64,000 bases of DNA from Kribbella amoyensis (GCF_007828865.1 NZ_VIVK01000002.1:310001-374000), one strand, 5' to 3'; numbered from the stretch's first letter, positions 24,146-32,110 are shown. Program-made: numbers and translations. The notes: generated from the letters alone by a model not told the origin.

Positions 24146-25090
24146 TTATTTCTGGGTCGTGCTGCCGAGCGAGCCGAGGCCCTGGATGAAGTAGCGCTGC
24201 GCGGCGAAGAAGATGATCAGCGGCGGCAGCATGTAGAGCAGGTTGGTGGCCATGTAGTAGCTCCAGTCCGGCGTTTGGCCGGCGAAGGCGGAGATGAACG
24301 ACGCCATCCCGACCGCGAGCGGCCACTTCTCCGAGGAGTACAGGTAGACCAGCGGGTTGAGGAAGTCGTTCCAGGACGCCTGGAACGCCAGGATCGCCAT
24401 CGTGATCCAGGCCGGCCGGGTCAGCGGCAGCATCACCTGGGTGAAGATCCGGAAGTGCCCGGCGCCGTCGATCTTGGCCGCCTCGTCGATCGAGTACGGG
24501 ATGGCCAGGAAGTACTGCCGGGCCAGGAAGATGAACAACGGGTTGCCGCCGAGGAAGGCCGGCACGATCAGCGGCAGCCAGGTGTCGTACCAGCCGATGC
24601 TCTTGTACAGCTGGAACAGCGGGATCAGGCCGACCACCCCGGGCAGCAACATGCTGCCGACGAACAGGTAGAACCACAGCTTGCGGCCCGGGAACCGCAA
24701 CCGGGCCAGCGCGTACCCGGCCATCATCGCGGTCAGCACCCCGCCGAGGACGCAGAGCACCGTGATGATCGTTGAGTTGAGCAACAACTGGCCGAAGTTG
24801 ATCGCCTTCGGCCCGTCGATGAAGTTGCTCCAGTTGAACTCGTGCGGCAGCAGCCGCGGCGGGACCTCGAAGACGGCCGTCCTGCTCTTCAGCCCGATGG
24901 TGATCATCCACAGCAGCGGGACCACCATGACGGAACAGATGAACAGCGCGGTCACGTACCAGGACGCGGTCCGGACCGGGCGGCGCCGGCGCGGTGGCCG
25001 GGAGTCCGGCGTCCGCCGGTTCGCCTCGGCGCGGTCGGGGGAGTCGGCGAGGGCATTCGCCTCGGCGGCGTCAGTCGGGAGTGTTGTCAC
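24146..25090 (-). CDS. Carbohydrate ABC transporter permease, MalG type
   Basis: A 314-residue membrane protein with a polar N-terminus of about 45 residues and six predicted transmembrane segments. The ATPase-contact loop is clear: EAAKIDGAGHFRIFTQVMLPLTRPA. It forms a heterodimer with the MalF-type permease. Its ATG overlaps the end of the upstream permease by 20 nt, indicating coupled translation. No ATPase gene is in the cluster, so a shared MsiK-like ATPase encoded elsewhere is probably used. Confidence 0.92.
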   Translation of the reverse strand: MTTLPTDAAEANALADSPDRAEANRRTPDSRPPRRRRPVRTASWYVTALFICSVMVVPLLWMITIGLKSRTAVFEVPPRLLPHEFNWSNFIDGPKAINFGQLLLNSTIITVLCVLGGVLTAMMAGYALARLRFPGRKLWFYLFVGSMLLPGVVGLIPLFQLYKSIGWYDTWLPLIVPAFLGGNPLFIFLARQYFLAIPYSIDEAAKIDGAGHFRIFTQVMLPLTRPAWITMAILAFQASWNDFLNPLVYLYSSEKWPLAVGMASFISAFAGQTPDWSYYMATNLLYMLPPLIIFFAAQRYFIQGLGSLGSTTQK

Positions 25091-26036
25091 TGTAGGTCCA
25101 GAGCGAGGAGAACTTCGCGGTCAGGGCGATGACGGCGATGATGATCACGAACAGCACCCACACCTGCGCGGACGCGTACCCCAGTTGGGGAATCCGGCCC
25201 AGGTTGGAGAAGCCGTTGTTGTAGATCGACAGCATCAGCACGTTGGTACTGAAGCCGGGTCCGCCGCCGGTGAGGATCTTCGGCTGGTTGAACGTCTGCA
25301 GCGCGGCTGTGGTCTGCAGGATCACCTGCAGCAACATGATCGGGCTGATCATCGGCAGGGTGATCCGGAAGAACACCGACGCCGACCCGGCCCCGTCCAC
25401 CTTGGCCGCCTCGTACAGCTCGGTCGGTACCGCCTGCAGCGCGGCCAGGAAGATGATCATCGTGCCGCCGACGCCCCACAGCATCACCAGCACGATCGAC
25501 GGCATCGACATCGTCGAACTGCCGAGCCAGGAACTCGTCGGCAGGTGCAGCTTCTCCAGGATCGTGTTCACCAGCCCGACCTGGGGGTTGAGCATGAACT
25601 TCCACAGCGTGATCGTGGCGACCGCGGGCAGCACCACCGGCAGGTATGCCAGCGTGCGGACGATCCGGACCCCGGCGAACCGCTGGTTGCAGAACATCGC
25701 CAGCGCCAGCCCGATCGCCAGCGAGAGCGGGACGTACAGCACCACCAGGTAGCCGGTCGCCCGCAACGACGGCCAGAACGCCGGGTCCACGGTGAACAGC
25801 CGGCGGAAGTTGTCGAAACCGACGAAGACCGGATCGGTCAGGCCGTTGTACTTGGTCAACGACAGGTAGAACGAGCGGATCAGCGGATACACCACGAACA
25901 CGGTGAACCCGATGATCGCCGGCGCGATGAACAGGTACGCCGCTCGGGTGTCCGAGCCGGCGTTCCGGCTCATTCCGCCCCGGCCGGGTGCCTTCTTCCG
26001 CCGTCCGCGAGGCGGCGCCGAGGCAGTCACTGCCAT
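25071..26036 (-). CDS. Carbohydrate ABC transporter permease, MalF type
   Basis: A 321-residue membrane protein with six predicted transmembrane segments and the coupling loop YEAAKVDGAGSASVFFRITLPM. The N-terminus is basic (RGRRKKAPGRGG). I chose ATG 26036 because GAGGA lies 8-12 nt upstream; an in-frame ATG at 26111 would cover the operator region. It is the first gene of the sugar-import operon, driven from the interval that carries two LacI-type operators. Confidence 0.9.
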   Translation of the reverse strand: MAVTASAPPRGRRKKAPGRGGMSRNAGSDTRAAYLFIAPAIIGFTVFVVYPLIRSFYLSLTKYNGLTDPVFVGFDNFRRLFTVDPAFWPSLRATGYLVVLYVPLSLAIGLALAMFCNQRFAGVRIVRTLAYLPVVLPAVATITLWKFMLNPQVGLVNTILEKLHLPTSSWLGSSTMSMPSIVLVMLWGVGGTMIIFLAALQAVPTELYEAAKVDGAGSASVFFRITLPMISPIMLLQVILQTTAALQTFNQPKILTGGGPGFSTNVLMLSIYNNGFSNLGRIPQLGYASAQVWVLFVIIIAVIALTAKFSSLWTYSDNTPD

Positions 26037-26098
26037 CGCCCGGTCCTCCGTCCCGCTGGTGCGGCGAATGAGCAACGATGCATCCTGCCTCCTGGACG

Positions 26099-26111
26099 GT
26101 AACGTTTCCAA
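26099..26111. promoter_or_regulatory. LacI-type operator 1
   Basis: GTAACGTTTCCAA resembles the actinobacterial LacI-family consensus TGGAAACGTTTCCA, with one good half and one weaker half. It lies 63 bp upstream of the MalF-type permease start and 51 bp upstream of the lacI-type gene start. Confidence 0.65.
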
Positions 26112-26161
26112 CGGCTTAGTGTTGTGTGACGATGCCGTGTCGTGAGAGGGAAGTCAACCCT

Positions 26162-27190
26162 GTGTCCGAAACGTTTCCAAAGCCACCGGAGTCCAGCCGC
26201 CCGACGATGATCGACGTCGCCAAGCGGGCCGGCGTCGGGCTCGGCACGGTGTCGCGGGTGGTCAACGGCGGCGCCGGCGTCCGGGCGGAGACCGCCAGCC
26301 GGGTCCGGGTCGCGATCGACGAACTGGGCTTCCAGCGCAACGAGGTGGCCCGGGCGCTGCGGCCGGGCAAGAAGTCGTCCAGCCTGGCCCTGGTGCTCGG
26401 TGACCTGACCAACCCCTTCTACGCCTCGATCGCGAAGGCGTCGCTCGAGGTGGCCGGGCAGTCCGGGTTCGCGGTCGTGCTCGGCTCGGTCGACGAGGAT
26501 CCCGAGGGGGAGAAGCGGGCGATCCAGGAACTGGTCGGCCGGCAGGTCGCCGGGCTGATGATCGTGCCGGACCAGGGCGACCACTCGTTCCTGACCGGGG
26601 CCGGGGTGCCGGTGGTGTTCGTCGACCGGCCGGCGCACGGGATCGAGGCCGACATCGTGATGGTCGACAACGAGGGCGGCGGCCGGCTCGCCACCGAACA
26701 CCTGCTGGGCCAGGGTCATCGGCGGATCGCGATCCTGCTCGCGCCGTCGTACTACACCACCGGCCGCAGGTTGCGTGGGTACCGGCGGGCGCATCGCTCC
26801 GCCGGGCTGGACGTGGACGAGTCGCTCGTCGTCCAGCTGCCCGAGGGCACCGCGGAGGCGGCCGAGAAGGCGACCAGCGAACTGATGCACCGGCCGGATC
26901 CGCCGACCGCGGTGTTCGCCTCCACCAACTTCGTTGCCGAGGGCGTGCTTCGGGCACTGCGCGAGACCGACCGGCAGCCGGCCGTGGTCGGCTTCGACGA
27001 CTTCCGGATGGCGGACATGCTGCCGATCCCGGTCACGGTCGTTGCCTCCGACACCGCCGAGCTCGGCCGGACCGCGGCCCGGCTGTTGCTCGATCGCGCG
27101 GCCAACGCGGACACCCGGCCGCCGCAGCGCATCGTGTTGCCGTGCGCCCTGATCACCCGCGGTTCCGGCGAACGCCCACCGTTCCGCTGA
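26162..27190 (+). CDS. LacI family transcriptional regulator
   Basis: A 342-residue sugar-responsive repressor. The HTH is at about residues 16-40 (TMIDVAKRAGVGLGTVSRVVNG) with the hinge helix RNEVARALRPGKKS, then a periplasmic-binding-like domain (LALVLGDLTNPFYASIAKA, VVFVDRP, VVGFDDFRMADMLPIPVTVV). It is divergent from the sugar importer and should repress it. GTG 26162 follows GAGAGGGAAG; the in-frame GTG at 26126 lacks such a site. A second operator covers its first codons, so it probably controls itself. Confidence 0.9.
   Translation: MSETFPKPPESSRPTMIDVAKRAGVGLGTVSRVVNGGAGVRAETASRVRVAIDELGFQRNEVARALRPGKKSSSLALVLGDLTNPFYASIAKASLEVAGQSGFAVVLGSVDEDPEGEKRAIQELVGRQVAGLMIVPDQGDHSFLTGAGVPVVFVDRPAHGIEADIVMVDNEGGGRLATEHLLGQGHRRIAILLAPSYYTTGRRLRGYRRAHRSAGLDVDESLVVQLPEGTAEAAEKATSELMHRPDPPTAVFASTNFVAEGVLRALRETDRQPAVVGFDDFRMADMLPIPVTVVASDTAELGRTAARLLLDRAANADTRPPQRIVLPCALITRGSGERPPFR
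26168..26179. promoter_or_regulatory. LacI-type operator 2, inside the regulator's first codons
   Basis: GAAACGTTTCCA holds the symmetric core GAAACGTTTC and fits the LacI-family consensus better than operator 1. It lies at codons 3-6 of the regulator gene. Two sites about 70 bp apart would allow looping or roadblock control of both directions. Confidence 0.7.
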
Positions 27191-27254
27191 GAGGAGAACC
27201 AGCGTCCGCTCTGATAGCGACGTCGGTACCGTCGGACCAGGATGGCGACCGCAG

Positions 27255-27303
27255 GCTGAAGCGCCCGGTCGGAGGGGCGGAGACGACCGGGCGCCGGTTC
27301 AGC
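27255..27303. terminator. Hairpin terminator between the LacI gene and a convergent gene
   Basis: GCGCCCGGTCG (27261-27271) pairs perfectly with CGACCGGGCGC (27284-27294), and GCTGAA (27255-27260) can extend the stem with TTCAGC (27298-27303) across a 3-nt bulge. It lies between two converging genes and can serve both. Confidence 0.75.
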
Positions 27304-27307
27304 GAGG

Positions 27308-28003
27308 TCAGAAGTTCGGCCAGGCCCAGCCGAGGTAGCTGTTGAAGTACGGGAGTTTGGCGAGGCCGATCTTGCCGCCGACGCTGGTGGCCCAGAAGTA
27401 CCCGTCACCGCGGGCGACGCCGACATGGCCGTAGGGGGCGGCGAGGTCCCAGAAGACCAGGGCGCCCTTCGGTGGGTTCAGGTCGCCGCGATGGGCGGCG
27501 CCGCGGGCGACGGCGTCGTTCCAGTTCGCCTTGGCCGACGCGTAGATCCCGGTCTTGCCGTAGGAGTTCTCGGCGGCCATCTCGCAGTACCCCTGGAACG
27601 CCGTGGAACCGTTGCGGGCGGAGTACCACGCGATCGCCTTGTCGGCGCGTGGGTTGCTGGTGCAGAGCGGGGCGACCAGGCCGGAGCTGCCGGTGTTGAC
27701 GTAGGCGTCGGAGATGTAGCCCTTGCCGGGAACGTGGTCCCAGATCAGGCTGCGGCCGTACTTGCCGGTGACCGGCTCGCCGTAGAGCTGGCAGTCGATC
27801 TCGACCGGGCCGTTGGGCTGGGTGCCGACCGCGCCGAAGGTGGTGGCGTTGCCGGACCGGATGGTCACACCGGTCCCGCTGTCGGTGACCACGGTGCCGG
27901 TGGCGGCGTGGGCGGGGAGGGTGCCGGCGCCGAGGACGGCGGCGCCGCCGATCAAGGTGACGGCGGTGAGTCGGGCCGTGATGCGTATGAGGGCGGTACG
28001 CAT
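27308..28003 (-). CDS. Secreted SH3-like and CHAP-like cysteine peptidase/amidase domain protein
   Basis: A 231-residue secreted protein: signal peptide at 1-33 (ending PAHA), an SH3b-like domain at about 36-105 (VTIRSGNATTFG, KGYISDAYVNTG) and a CHAP/NlpC-P60-like domain at about 118-231. The likely catalytic Cys is 140 in FQGYCEMAAEN and the His is 193 in PYGHVGVA. Such enzymes cut peptidoglycan peptides. The domain ends LGWAWPNF, matching its neighbour. It is a paralogue of the gene at 28092-28580, both on the minus strand. I infer wall hydrolysis from the fold only. Confidence 0.75.
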   Translation of the reverse strand: MRTALIRITARLTAVTLIGGAAVLGAGTLPAHAATGTVVTDSGTGVTIRSGNATTFGAVGTQPNGPVEIDCQLYGEPVTGKYGRSLIWDHVPGKGYISDAYVNTGSSGLVAPLCTSNPRADKAIAWYSARNGSTAFQGYCEMAAENSYGKTGIYASAKANWNDAVARGAAHRGDLNPPKGALVFWDLAAPYGHVGVARGDGYFWATSVGGKIGLAKLPYFNSYLGWAWPNF

Positions 28004-28028
28004 GGTGGTGTCCCTTCTGGGAGTTTGC

Positions 28029-28075
28029 CTACCCGCAGGGAACCAGAGCGTGACCTCGTTGTCGCAGTGGGCAAC
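28029..28075. repeat. 47-bp upstream element, copy 1
   Basis: This block starts 26 bp upstream of the first CHAP-like gene and matches 38 of 47 positions of the block at 28643-28689 upstream of the second. Shared cores are CAGAGCGTGA and TTGTCGCAGT. The conservation points to a common promoter or regulator site kept after gene duplication. Confidence 0.65.
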
Positions 28076-28085
28076 GAGGTCACGC
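28048..28085. terminator. Perfect 14-bp hairpin between the two CHAP-like genes
   Basis: GCGTGACCTCGTTG (28048-28061) and CAACGAGGTCACGC (28072-28085) are perfectly complementary with a 10-nt loop. It lies just downstream of the second CHAP-like gene, where it would end its transcript. Its left arm overlaps copy 1 of the shared upstream element, so an operator role is also possible. Confidence 0.65.
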
Positions 28086-28091
28086 CACTAC

Positions 28092-28580
28092 TCAGAAGTT
28101 GGGCTGGGCCCAGCCGAGGTAGTTGGCGAAGTACGGCAGCTTCGCCTTGCCGATCCTGCCGTTCACGCTGGTGGCCCAGAACGAGCCGTCGCCGGTGGCC
28201 AGGCCGACATGGCCGTAGGAGCTGATGTTCCAGAACACCAGCGCGCCCTTCGGCGGGTTCAGATCACCCTTGTGGGCGGCGCCGCGGCGGACGGCGTCGT
28301 TCCAGTTCGCGATCGCCGACGCGTAGATCCCGGTCTTGCCGTACGCGTTCTCGACCGCCTTCTCGCAGTACCCCTGGTACGAGGTGGAGCCGTTGCGGGC
28401 GGCGAACCAGGCGATCGCGTCGTCGGCCCGGGACTGCGGCCCGTACGTACTGACCGCGGTGGTGGCGGCCGTCGGTTCCGGGCCGGCCGTGGCCGGCAGG
28501 GTGACGCCGGAGACGGCGAGGCCGCCGAGCAGGACGGTGACCGTGAAGCGCGCGAAGGTGCGGGACAGCAGTGTCCTCAT
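28092..28580 (-). CDS. Secreted CHAP-like cysteine peptidase/amidase domain protein
   Basis: A 162-residue secreted protein: signal peptide at about 1-33 (LPATAG), then directly a CHAP-like domain (about 48-162) with likely catalytic Cys72 (YQGYCEKAVEN) and His124 (SYGHVGLA). It is strongly similar to the C-terminal half of the neighbouring 231-residue protein but lacks the SH3-like domain, so the pair arose by duplication with loss or gain of that domain. ATG 28580 follows GAAAGG; a longer reading to 28688 would run through the shared promoter element. Confidence 0.75.
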   Translation of the reverse strand: MRTLLSRTFARFTVTVLLGGLAVSGVTLPATAGPEPTAATTAVSTYGPQSRADDAIAWFAARNGSTSYQGYCEKAVENAYGKTGIYASAIANWNDAVRRGAAHKGDLNPPKGALVFWNISSYGHVGLATGDGSFWATSVNGRIGKAKLPYFANYLGWAQPNF

Positions 28581-28642
28581 GGTGGTTGCCTTTCGCTCTG
28601 GGAATGCGCTGGAAGGGGCCTGTTTCACTTGGCGAATCGGTA

Positions 28643-28689
28643 CTCCCCGCAGACAATCAGAGCGTGATCGGATTGTCGCAGTAGGCAAC
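28643..28689. repeat. 47-bp upstream element, copy 2
   Basis: This copy lies 63 bp upstream of the second CHAP-like gene, between it and the divergent HTH-NBR1-Ig gene. It matches copy 1 at 38 of 47 positions. The complementary right arm that forms a hairpin in copy 1 is absent here, which suggests that the conserved unit is a DNA site and not an RNA stem. Confidence 0.6.
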
Positions 28690-28700
28690 TAGAAACCGAA

Positions 28701-28734
28701 TTACTATCACTTGGTAGATTGTGTAGATAAGTAA
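28701..28734. promoter_or_regulatory. Promoter and imperfect dyad upstream of the HTH-NBR1-Ig gene
   Basis: TTACTATC (28701-28708) and GATAAGTAA (28726-28734) form an inverted repeat with a one-base bulge. Within it, TTACTA and TAGATA (28724-28729) are spaced like -35 and -10 boxes by 17 nt. The site is AT-rich and could be an autoregulatory operator. Confidence 0.4.
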
Positions 28735-28756
28735 CCGCGAGAGCGGGGAGTGCGCC

Positions 28757-29440
28757 GTGCGGCCAGCTCAGGCTCGCTATGTGATCGGCTCCCGGATGCG
28801 TGAGCTCCGGGAGGCCGCCGGTGTGCCGCTGACCCGCGCGGCGACCTTGTCCGGCTGGGACAAGGGTCACCTGTCCCGGGTCGAACGCGGGCACACCAAA
28901 CCGAGCCGCGAGCTGATCGAGTGGTACGACGTGTCGTTCGGCGCCGAGGACGCGCTGGTCAACCAGCTGGTCGAGCTGGACGCCGCGGTCCGGGCCGGAA
29001 AGGACATGTCGCAACGGGATCTGCGCCGGCACGTCCAGCCGATGCTGCTCGGTGGTTCGGTCCCGGTGGACCACCATCCCGAGGACCGCGCCGAGCTGGT
29101 CGGCGAGACCGTGCCGGACGGGACCAGGGTCTGCCGGGACGAGGAGTTCGAGAAGACCTGGCAGATCCGGAACAGCGGCGAGCGCCCGTGGTCGGGCCGC
29201 TGGCTGACCCGCCAGGGCGCTGCGGCGACGCCGGGCTGGCTGCGCTCGCCGCAACGCGCCCGGTTGCCGAACGCCGATCCGGGTGAGGTGGTCACGGTCC
29301 GGATGACGCTGCAGGCGCCGTCCCAGGTGGGCGCGTCGACGGCCTATTTCAAGGTCACCGACGAGGCCGGCCGGTTGTATTACCCGGGCCTGGAATCACC
29401 GCCGGTGTACTGCACGATCTTCACCGTTTACGAGCTGTAG
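28757..29440 (+). CDS. XRE-type HTH protein fused to an NBR1-type Ig-like domain
   Basis: A 227-residue protein with an N-terminal XRE HTH at about 5-60 (VIGSRMRELREAAGVPLTRAATLSGWDKGHLSRVERG), a helical linker and a C-terminal Ig-like domain of the NBR1 kind at about 115-227 (FEKTWQIRNSGERPWSGRW, EVVTVRMTLQAPSQVGAS, YFKVTDEAGRLYYP). In eukaryotic autophagy receptors this domain has a central Trp; bacterial HTH fusions exist but their ligand is unknown. There is no membrane segment. It is divergent from the CHAP-like genes and may control them. GTG 28757 follows GCGGGGAG. Confidence 0.78.
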   Translation: MRPAQARYVIGSRMRELREAAGVPLTRAATLSGWDKGHLSRVERGHTKPSRELIEWYDVSFGAEDALVNQLVELDAAVRAGKDMSQRDLRRHVQPMLLGGSVPVDHHPEDRAELVGETVPDGTRVCRDEEFEKTWQIRNSGERPWSGRWLTRQGAAATPGWLRSPQRARLPNADPGEVVTVRMTLQAPSQVGASTAYFKVTDEAGRLYYPGLESPPVYCTIFTVYEL

Positions 29441-29539
29441 TTCGCGGGTTTGCCCTTGTACAGCGGCAAACCCCTTCACTCCGGGGTAGGAAACCGCATA
29501 AGTTGCTGCAACCTGTCCGCCCGGCATCAGGAGTGCGTA

Positions 29540-31396
29540 GTGCTCAGACCTCAGAAGATCGCGGTGGCGCTGGCGGCGCTTTTGGTCGCGCCGTTGCTCA
29601 CCGCCACCACTGCCACGGCGGCGCCGAAACCGTCGGACCCGCCGACCCCGTCCATCCCGCAGCGTTACCTCGACCAGCCGATCACCTGGTCGGTCTGTTC
29701 GTTCGACGCCGCGGTCAAGGCGCTGTACCCGCAGGCCCCGACCACGAACTGCGCGAAGGTGAAGGTCCCGATGGACTGGGCCCACCCGGACGCGCACCCG
29801 GACGTGGAGGTGGCCATCTCGTACAGCAAGGCCACCGGCACCTCCAAGGGCCTGATGACCACCAACCCCGGCGGCCCCGGTGGCGCCGGCCTGACCCTGT
29901 CGGCCGCGCTCGGGACGGACAAGCCGCAGCTGTTCTCCGACTTCGACCTGCTCGGCTTCGACCCGCGCGGCTTCGGCCAGAGCACGCCGCTGCAGTGCGT
30001 CACCACGGCCGAGGCGCTGAACGCGCTGCCGGTGACGCCCGACTACAAGGAGCGCACCAAGCTCACCCACCAGGTCGAGGTGGCCGAGGCCAAGCTGTAC
30101 TCCGACGCCTGCTCGGCCAAGGAGTTCGGCCAGTTCGTCAGCAGCCAGCAGACCGTGTACGACATGGACTTCCTGCGCGCGCTGTTCAAGGCCCGTCAGC
30201 TGAACTTCATCGGGTACAGCTACGGCACCTGGCTCGGCGGCTGGTACGCCGACACCTACCCGTCGAGGGTCGGCCGGTTCGTGATCGACTCGAACATGGA
30301 CTGGACCCACACCCAGTGGGACAACGTGAACTTCGACCCGTTCTCCGGCCAGCGCCGCCGCGACACCCAGCTGTTCCCGTGGATCGCCCGGCACGCCGAC
30401 CAGATCCAGGGCCTCGGCGGTACCCCGGCCCAGGTGAAGGCCCGGTACAACGGGATCCGCGCGTCGCTGGTGACCTTGGTCAAGGAGGGCGAGAGCTCGG
30501 TCCGCGGTGACAACCTGGACGGCACCATCTACAGCACGATCTACGGCAACGTCCGGTTCATCCGGGCCACCCTCGACATCCTGGTGCACGACGAGTACAC
30601 CAAGGACCCGGGCACGGCCGGCGAGATCGAGCTGCGGCACGTCGACCGCGCCTGGGCCCGGCTCGCCCCGGAACTGCAGGCCTTCGACACCCTCGCCGCG
30701 ATCCGCGCCCGGTACGGCGTGACCGCGGCCGCCGCGAGCACCGTGGCCGCGACCCAGGTGGACTCGCTCAAGGACGTGCTGGCCGACGCCCGGGCGACCG
30801 CGGCGAAGGCGACCTCGGGCGACCAGCCGGTGAACCTCGGCGCGATCGGGACCACGGTGCGGTGCAACGACACCGCGTGGAACCCGGACCCGAAGTTCTA
30901 CCTGCGCGAGGCCGACAAGATGGCCAGGAAGTACGACTTCTTCGGTTACATGAACGGGGTGCCGATGTGCGCCTTCTGGCCGTACGAGCCGCAGGACCGC
31001 AACCTCGACCTGAAGGGGTCGCCGCGGATGCTGATGGTGCAGGGTGAGCTGGACCCGGCCACGGCGTACGAGGGTGCTCTGCGGACGCACAACGACACCT
31101 TGCGGGCGACCCGGTTCGTTGCCATCGACGACGAGGGCCAGCACGGTCAGTACGTCGGGTCCGCGTCGGCCTGTGCCGAGGAGATCGGGGACCGGTTCGT
31201 GTTCACGGGTGAGCTGCCCGGCAAGGACGCGGTGTGCGGGACCAGTCCGTTGCCGGCCGAGCTGTCGGTCTACCCGGTCGACGGGCCGGTGGACGGCAAC
31301 GCGGTCAAGCTGCCGAAGACGAAGGCGAACCCGGGCAAGGTGAGCCCGCTGCTCCAGCAGGCGCTGGACACGGTCGCCGCCGGTTCGCTGCGGTAG
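29540..31396 (+). CDS. Secreted alpha/beta hydrolase, tripeptidyl aminopeptidase (SlpD/TAP) type
   Basis: A 618-residue secreted serine peptidase. The signal peptide spans about 1-32 (LLTATTATAA). The oxyanion segment is TNPGGPGGAG, the nucleophile Ser is in NFIGYSYGTWLGG, and the C-terminal TAP-like domain carries the late Asp (QGELDPATAYEGA) and His (IDDEGQHGQYVG). Homologues remove tripeptides from peptides outside the cell. I chose GTG 29540 because AGGAG lies upstream and the signal begins at once; the frame is open back to 29450. It stands alone and ends at a large hairpin. Confidence 0.88.
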   Translation: MLRPQKIAVALAALLVAPLLTATTATAAPKPSDPPTPSIPQRYLDQPITWSVCSFDAAVKALYPQAPTTNCAKVKVPMDWAHPDAHPDVEVAISYSKATGTSKGLMTTNPGGPGGAGLTLSAALGTDKPQLFSDFDLLGFDPRGFGQSTPLQCVTTAEALNALPVTPDYKERTKLTHQVEVAEAKLYSDACSAKEFGQFVSSQQTVYDMDFLRALFKARQLNFIGYSYGTWLGGWYADTYPSRVGRFVIDSNMDWTHTQWDNVNFDPFSGQRRRDTQLFPWIARHADQIQGLGGTPAQVKARYNGIRASLVTLVKEGESSVRGDNLDGTIYSTIYGNVRFIRATLDILVHDEYTKDPGTAGEIELRHVDRAWARLAPELQAFDTLAAIRARYGVTAAAASTVAATQVDSLKDVLADARATAAKATSGDQPVNLGAIGTTVRCNDTAWNPDPKFYLREADKMARKYDFFGYMNGVPMCAFWPYEPQDRNLDLKGSPRMLMVQGELDPATAYEGALRTHNDTLRATRFVAIDDEGQHGQYVGSASACAEEIGDRFVFTGELPGKDAVCGTSPLPAELSVYPVDGPVDGNAVKLPKTKANPGKVSPLLQQALDTVAAGSLR

Positions 31397-31404
31397 GAGG
31401 ACCC

Positions 31405-31503
31405 GGACCTCCATCACTCACCAACCTCACGCCGGCCGGGCGAGCACCGCTCGGCCGGCGAAGGGGACCGTCCGTCGCGGCGGTTGGTGAGTGGTGGAGG
31501 TCC
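31405..31503. terminator. Very large nested hairpin between convergent genes
   Basis: The 22-nt arms at 31405-31426 and 31482-31503 are complementary except for one G-T pair (ends GGACCTCC and GGAGGTCC). Between them a second hairpin pairs GCCGGCCG-like segments at 31431-31457. The structure lies between the TAP-like gene and the convergent GbsR-type gene, so it can end both transcripts. Confidence 0.75.
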
Positions 31504-31510
31504 GCTGCTG

Positions 31511-32014
31511 TCAGCGGCCGAAATCGGCGTCCAGCTTGGCGTCGATCTCGGCCTTACGCTTGATCCAGCGCTCGCTCAGGCCCTCGACCTCCTCCTGGAT
31601 GAACTCGAGGAAGCCCAGCGTGCCCAGCACCCGGCGGTTCGCCTCGGTGCCGGTGCCGGTGGACTCCGCGAGCCGGCCGAGAATCTCCTCCCAGCGGATC
31701 AGGTAGCGGTCCTGGCGCATCATGCTCTCGTACCAGAAGTCGTCCTGGACGACATAGACGTCGCGGCGGCTGCCGGGCTCCCGCTCCCGGCTGGCCAGCC
31801 GCATCTGCAGCAGGTACCGGACCGCGCCGGACACCGCCGCGGGACTGGCCTGCAACTGCTCGGACAGCTCGGCCGCGGTCAGCCGGCCCTTCTCGCTGGC
31901 CAGGATGGCGGCGAAGACCCGGGCCGACATCCGCGGCCACCCGGTGTCGGCCAGCAGGTTGCCGAACTGCTCGGCCTGCTGCTGGACCGCCTCGTCGTCT
32001 CGTTGTGCGCTCAC
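31511..32014 (-). CDS. GbsR/MarR family transcriptional regulator
   Basis: A 167-residue winged-helix regulator (about 30-95: MSARVFAAILASEKGRLTAAELSEQLQASPAAVSGAVRYLLQ, wing SREREPGSRRDVYVV), followed by two dimerisation helices (LGTLGFLEFIQEEVEGLSERW). GbsR/MarR repressors often control a divergent exporter, as here. GTG 32014 has GGAAGGAG 11 nt away; closer to that site lies a mini-frame ATGATGGACCGG-TGA (32025-32011) whose stop overlaps the GTG, so coupled translation is possible. The intergenic dyads are its likely operators. Confidence 0.85.
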   Translation of the reverse strand: MSAQRDDEAVQQQAEQFGNLLADTGWPRMSARVFAAILASEKGRLTAAELSEQLQASPAAVSGAVRYLLQMRLASREREPGSRRDVYVVQDDFWYESMMRQDRYLIRWEEILGRLAESTGTGTEANRRVLGTLGFLEFIQEEVEGLSERWIKRKAEIDAKLDADFGR

Positions 32015-32049
32015 CGGTCCATCATCTCCTTCCGGGATCGAAAAACCTG

Positions 32050-32066
32050 ACGTGTGAGAGACACGT
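32050..32066. promoter_or_regulatory. Dyad 1 between the GbsR gene and the ABC exporter
   Basis: ACGTGT-GAGAG-ACACGT is a perfect 6-bp inverted repeat with a 5-nt centre. It lies 35 bp upstream of the regulator start and just outside the exporter promoter, so it is a plausible repressor site. Confidence 0.55.
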
Positions 32067-32074
32067 TAGTAATA

Positions 32075-32108
32075 TTCACAATCTTCTGAACAAAGCGTAC
32101 GTTGTGAA
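32075..32108 (+). promoter_or_regulatory. Promoter of the ABC exporter with overlapping inverted repeat
   Basis: TTCACA (32075-32080) and TACGTT (32098-32103) are 17 nt apart and the -10 box ends 7 nt before ATG 32111, so the message is probably leaderless. TTCACAA (32075-32081) and TTGTGAA (32102-32108) form an inverted repeat over exactly this promoter, which fits repression by the divergent regulator. Confidence 0.65.
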
Positions 32109-32110
32109 GC

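Noticed and set aside
23349..24911. Long Arg-rich frame antisense or out of phase to the sugar importer
   Set aside because: Typical shadow frame of GC-rich DNA; the in-phase genes have clear transporter motifs.
27308..28580. Toxin-immunity or defence system around the secreted CHAP-like proteins
   Set aside because: Both proteins have ordinary secretion signals and no immunity gene, specialised secretion tag or nuclease partner is seen.
29396..31417. A 673-residue minus-strand frame over the TAP-like gene
   Set aside because: It is the complement of a well-supported secreted peptidase gene and has no domain of its own.
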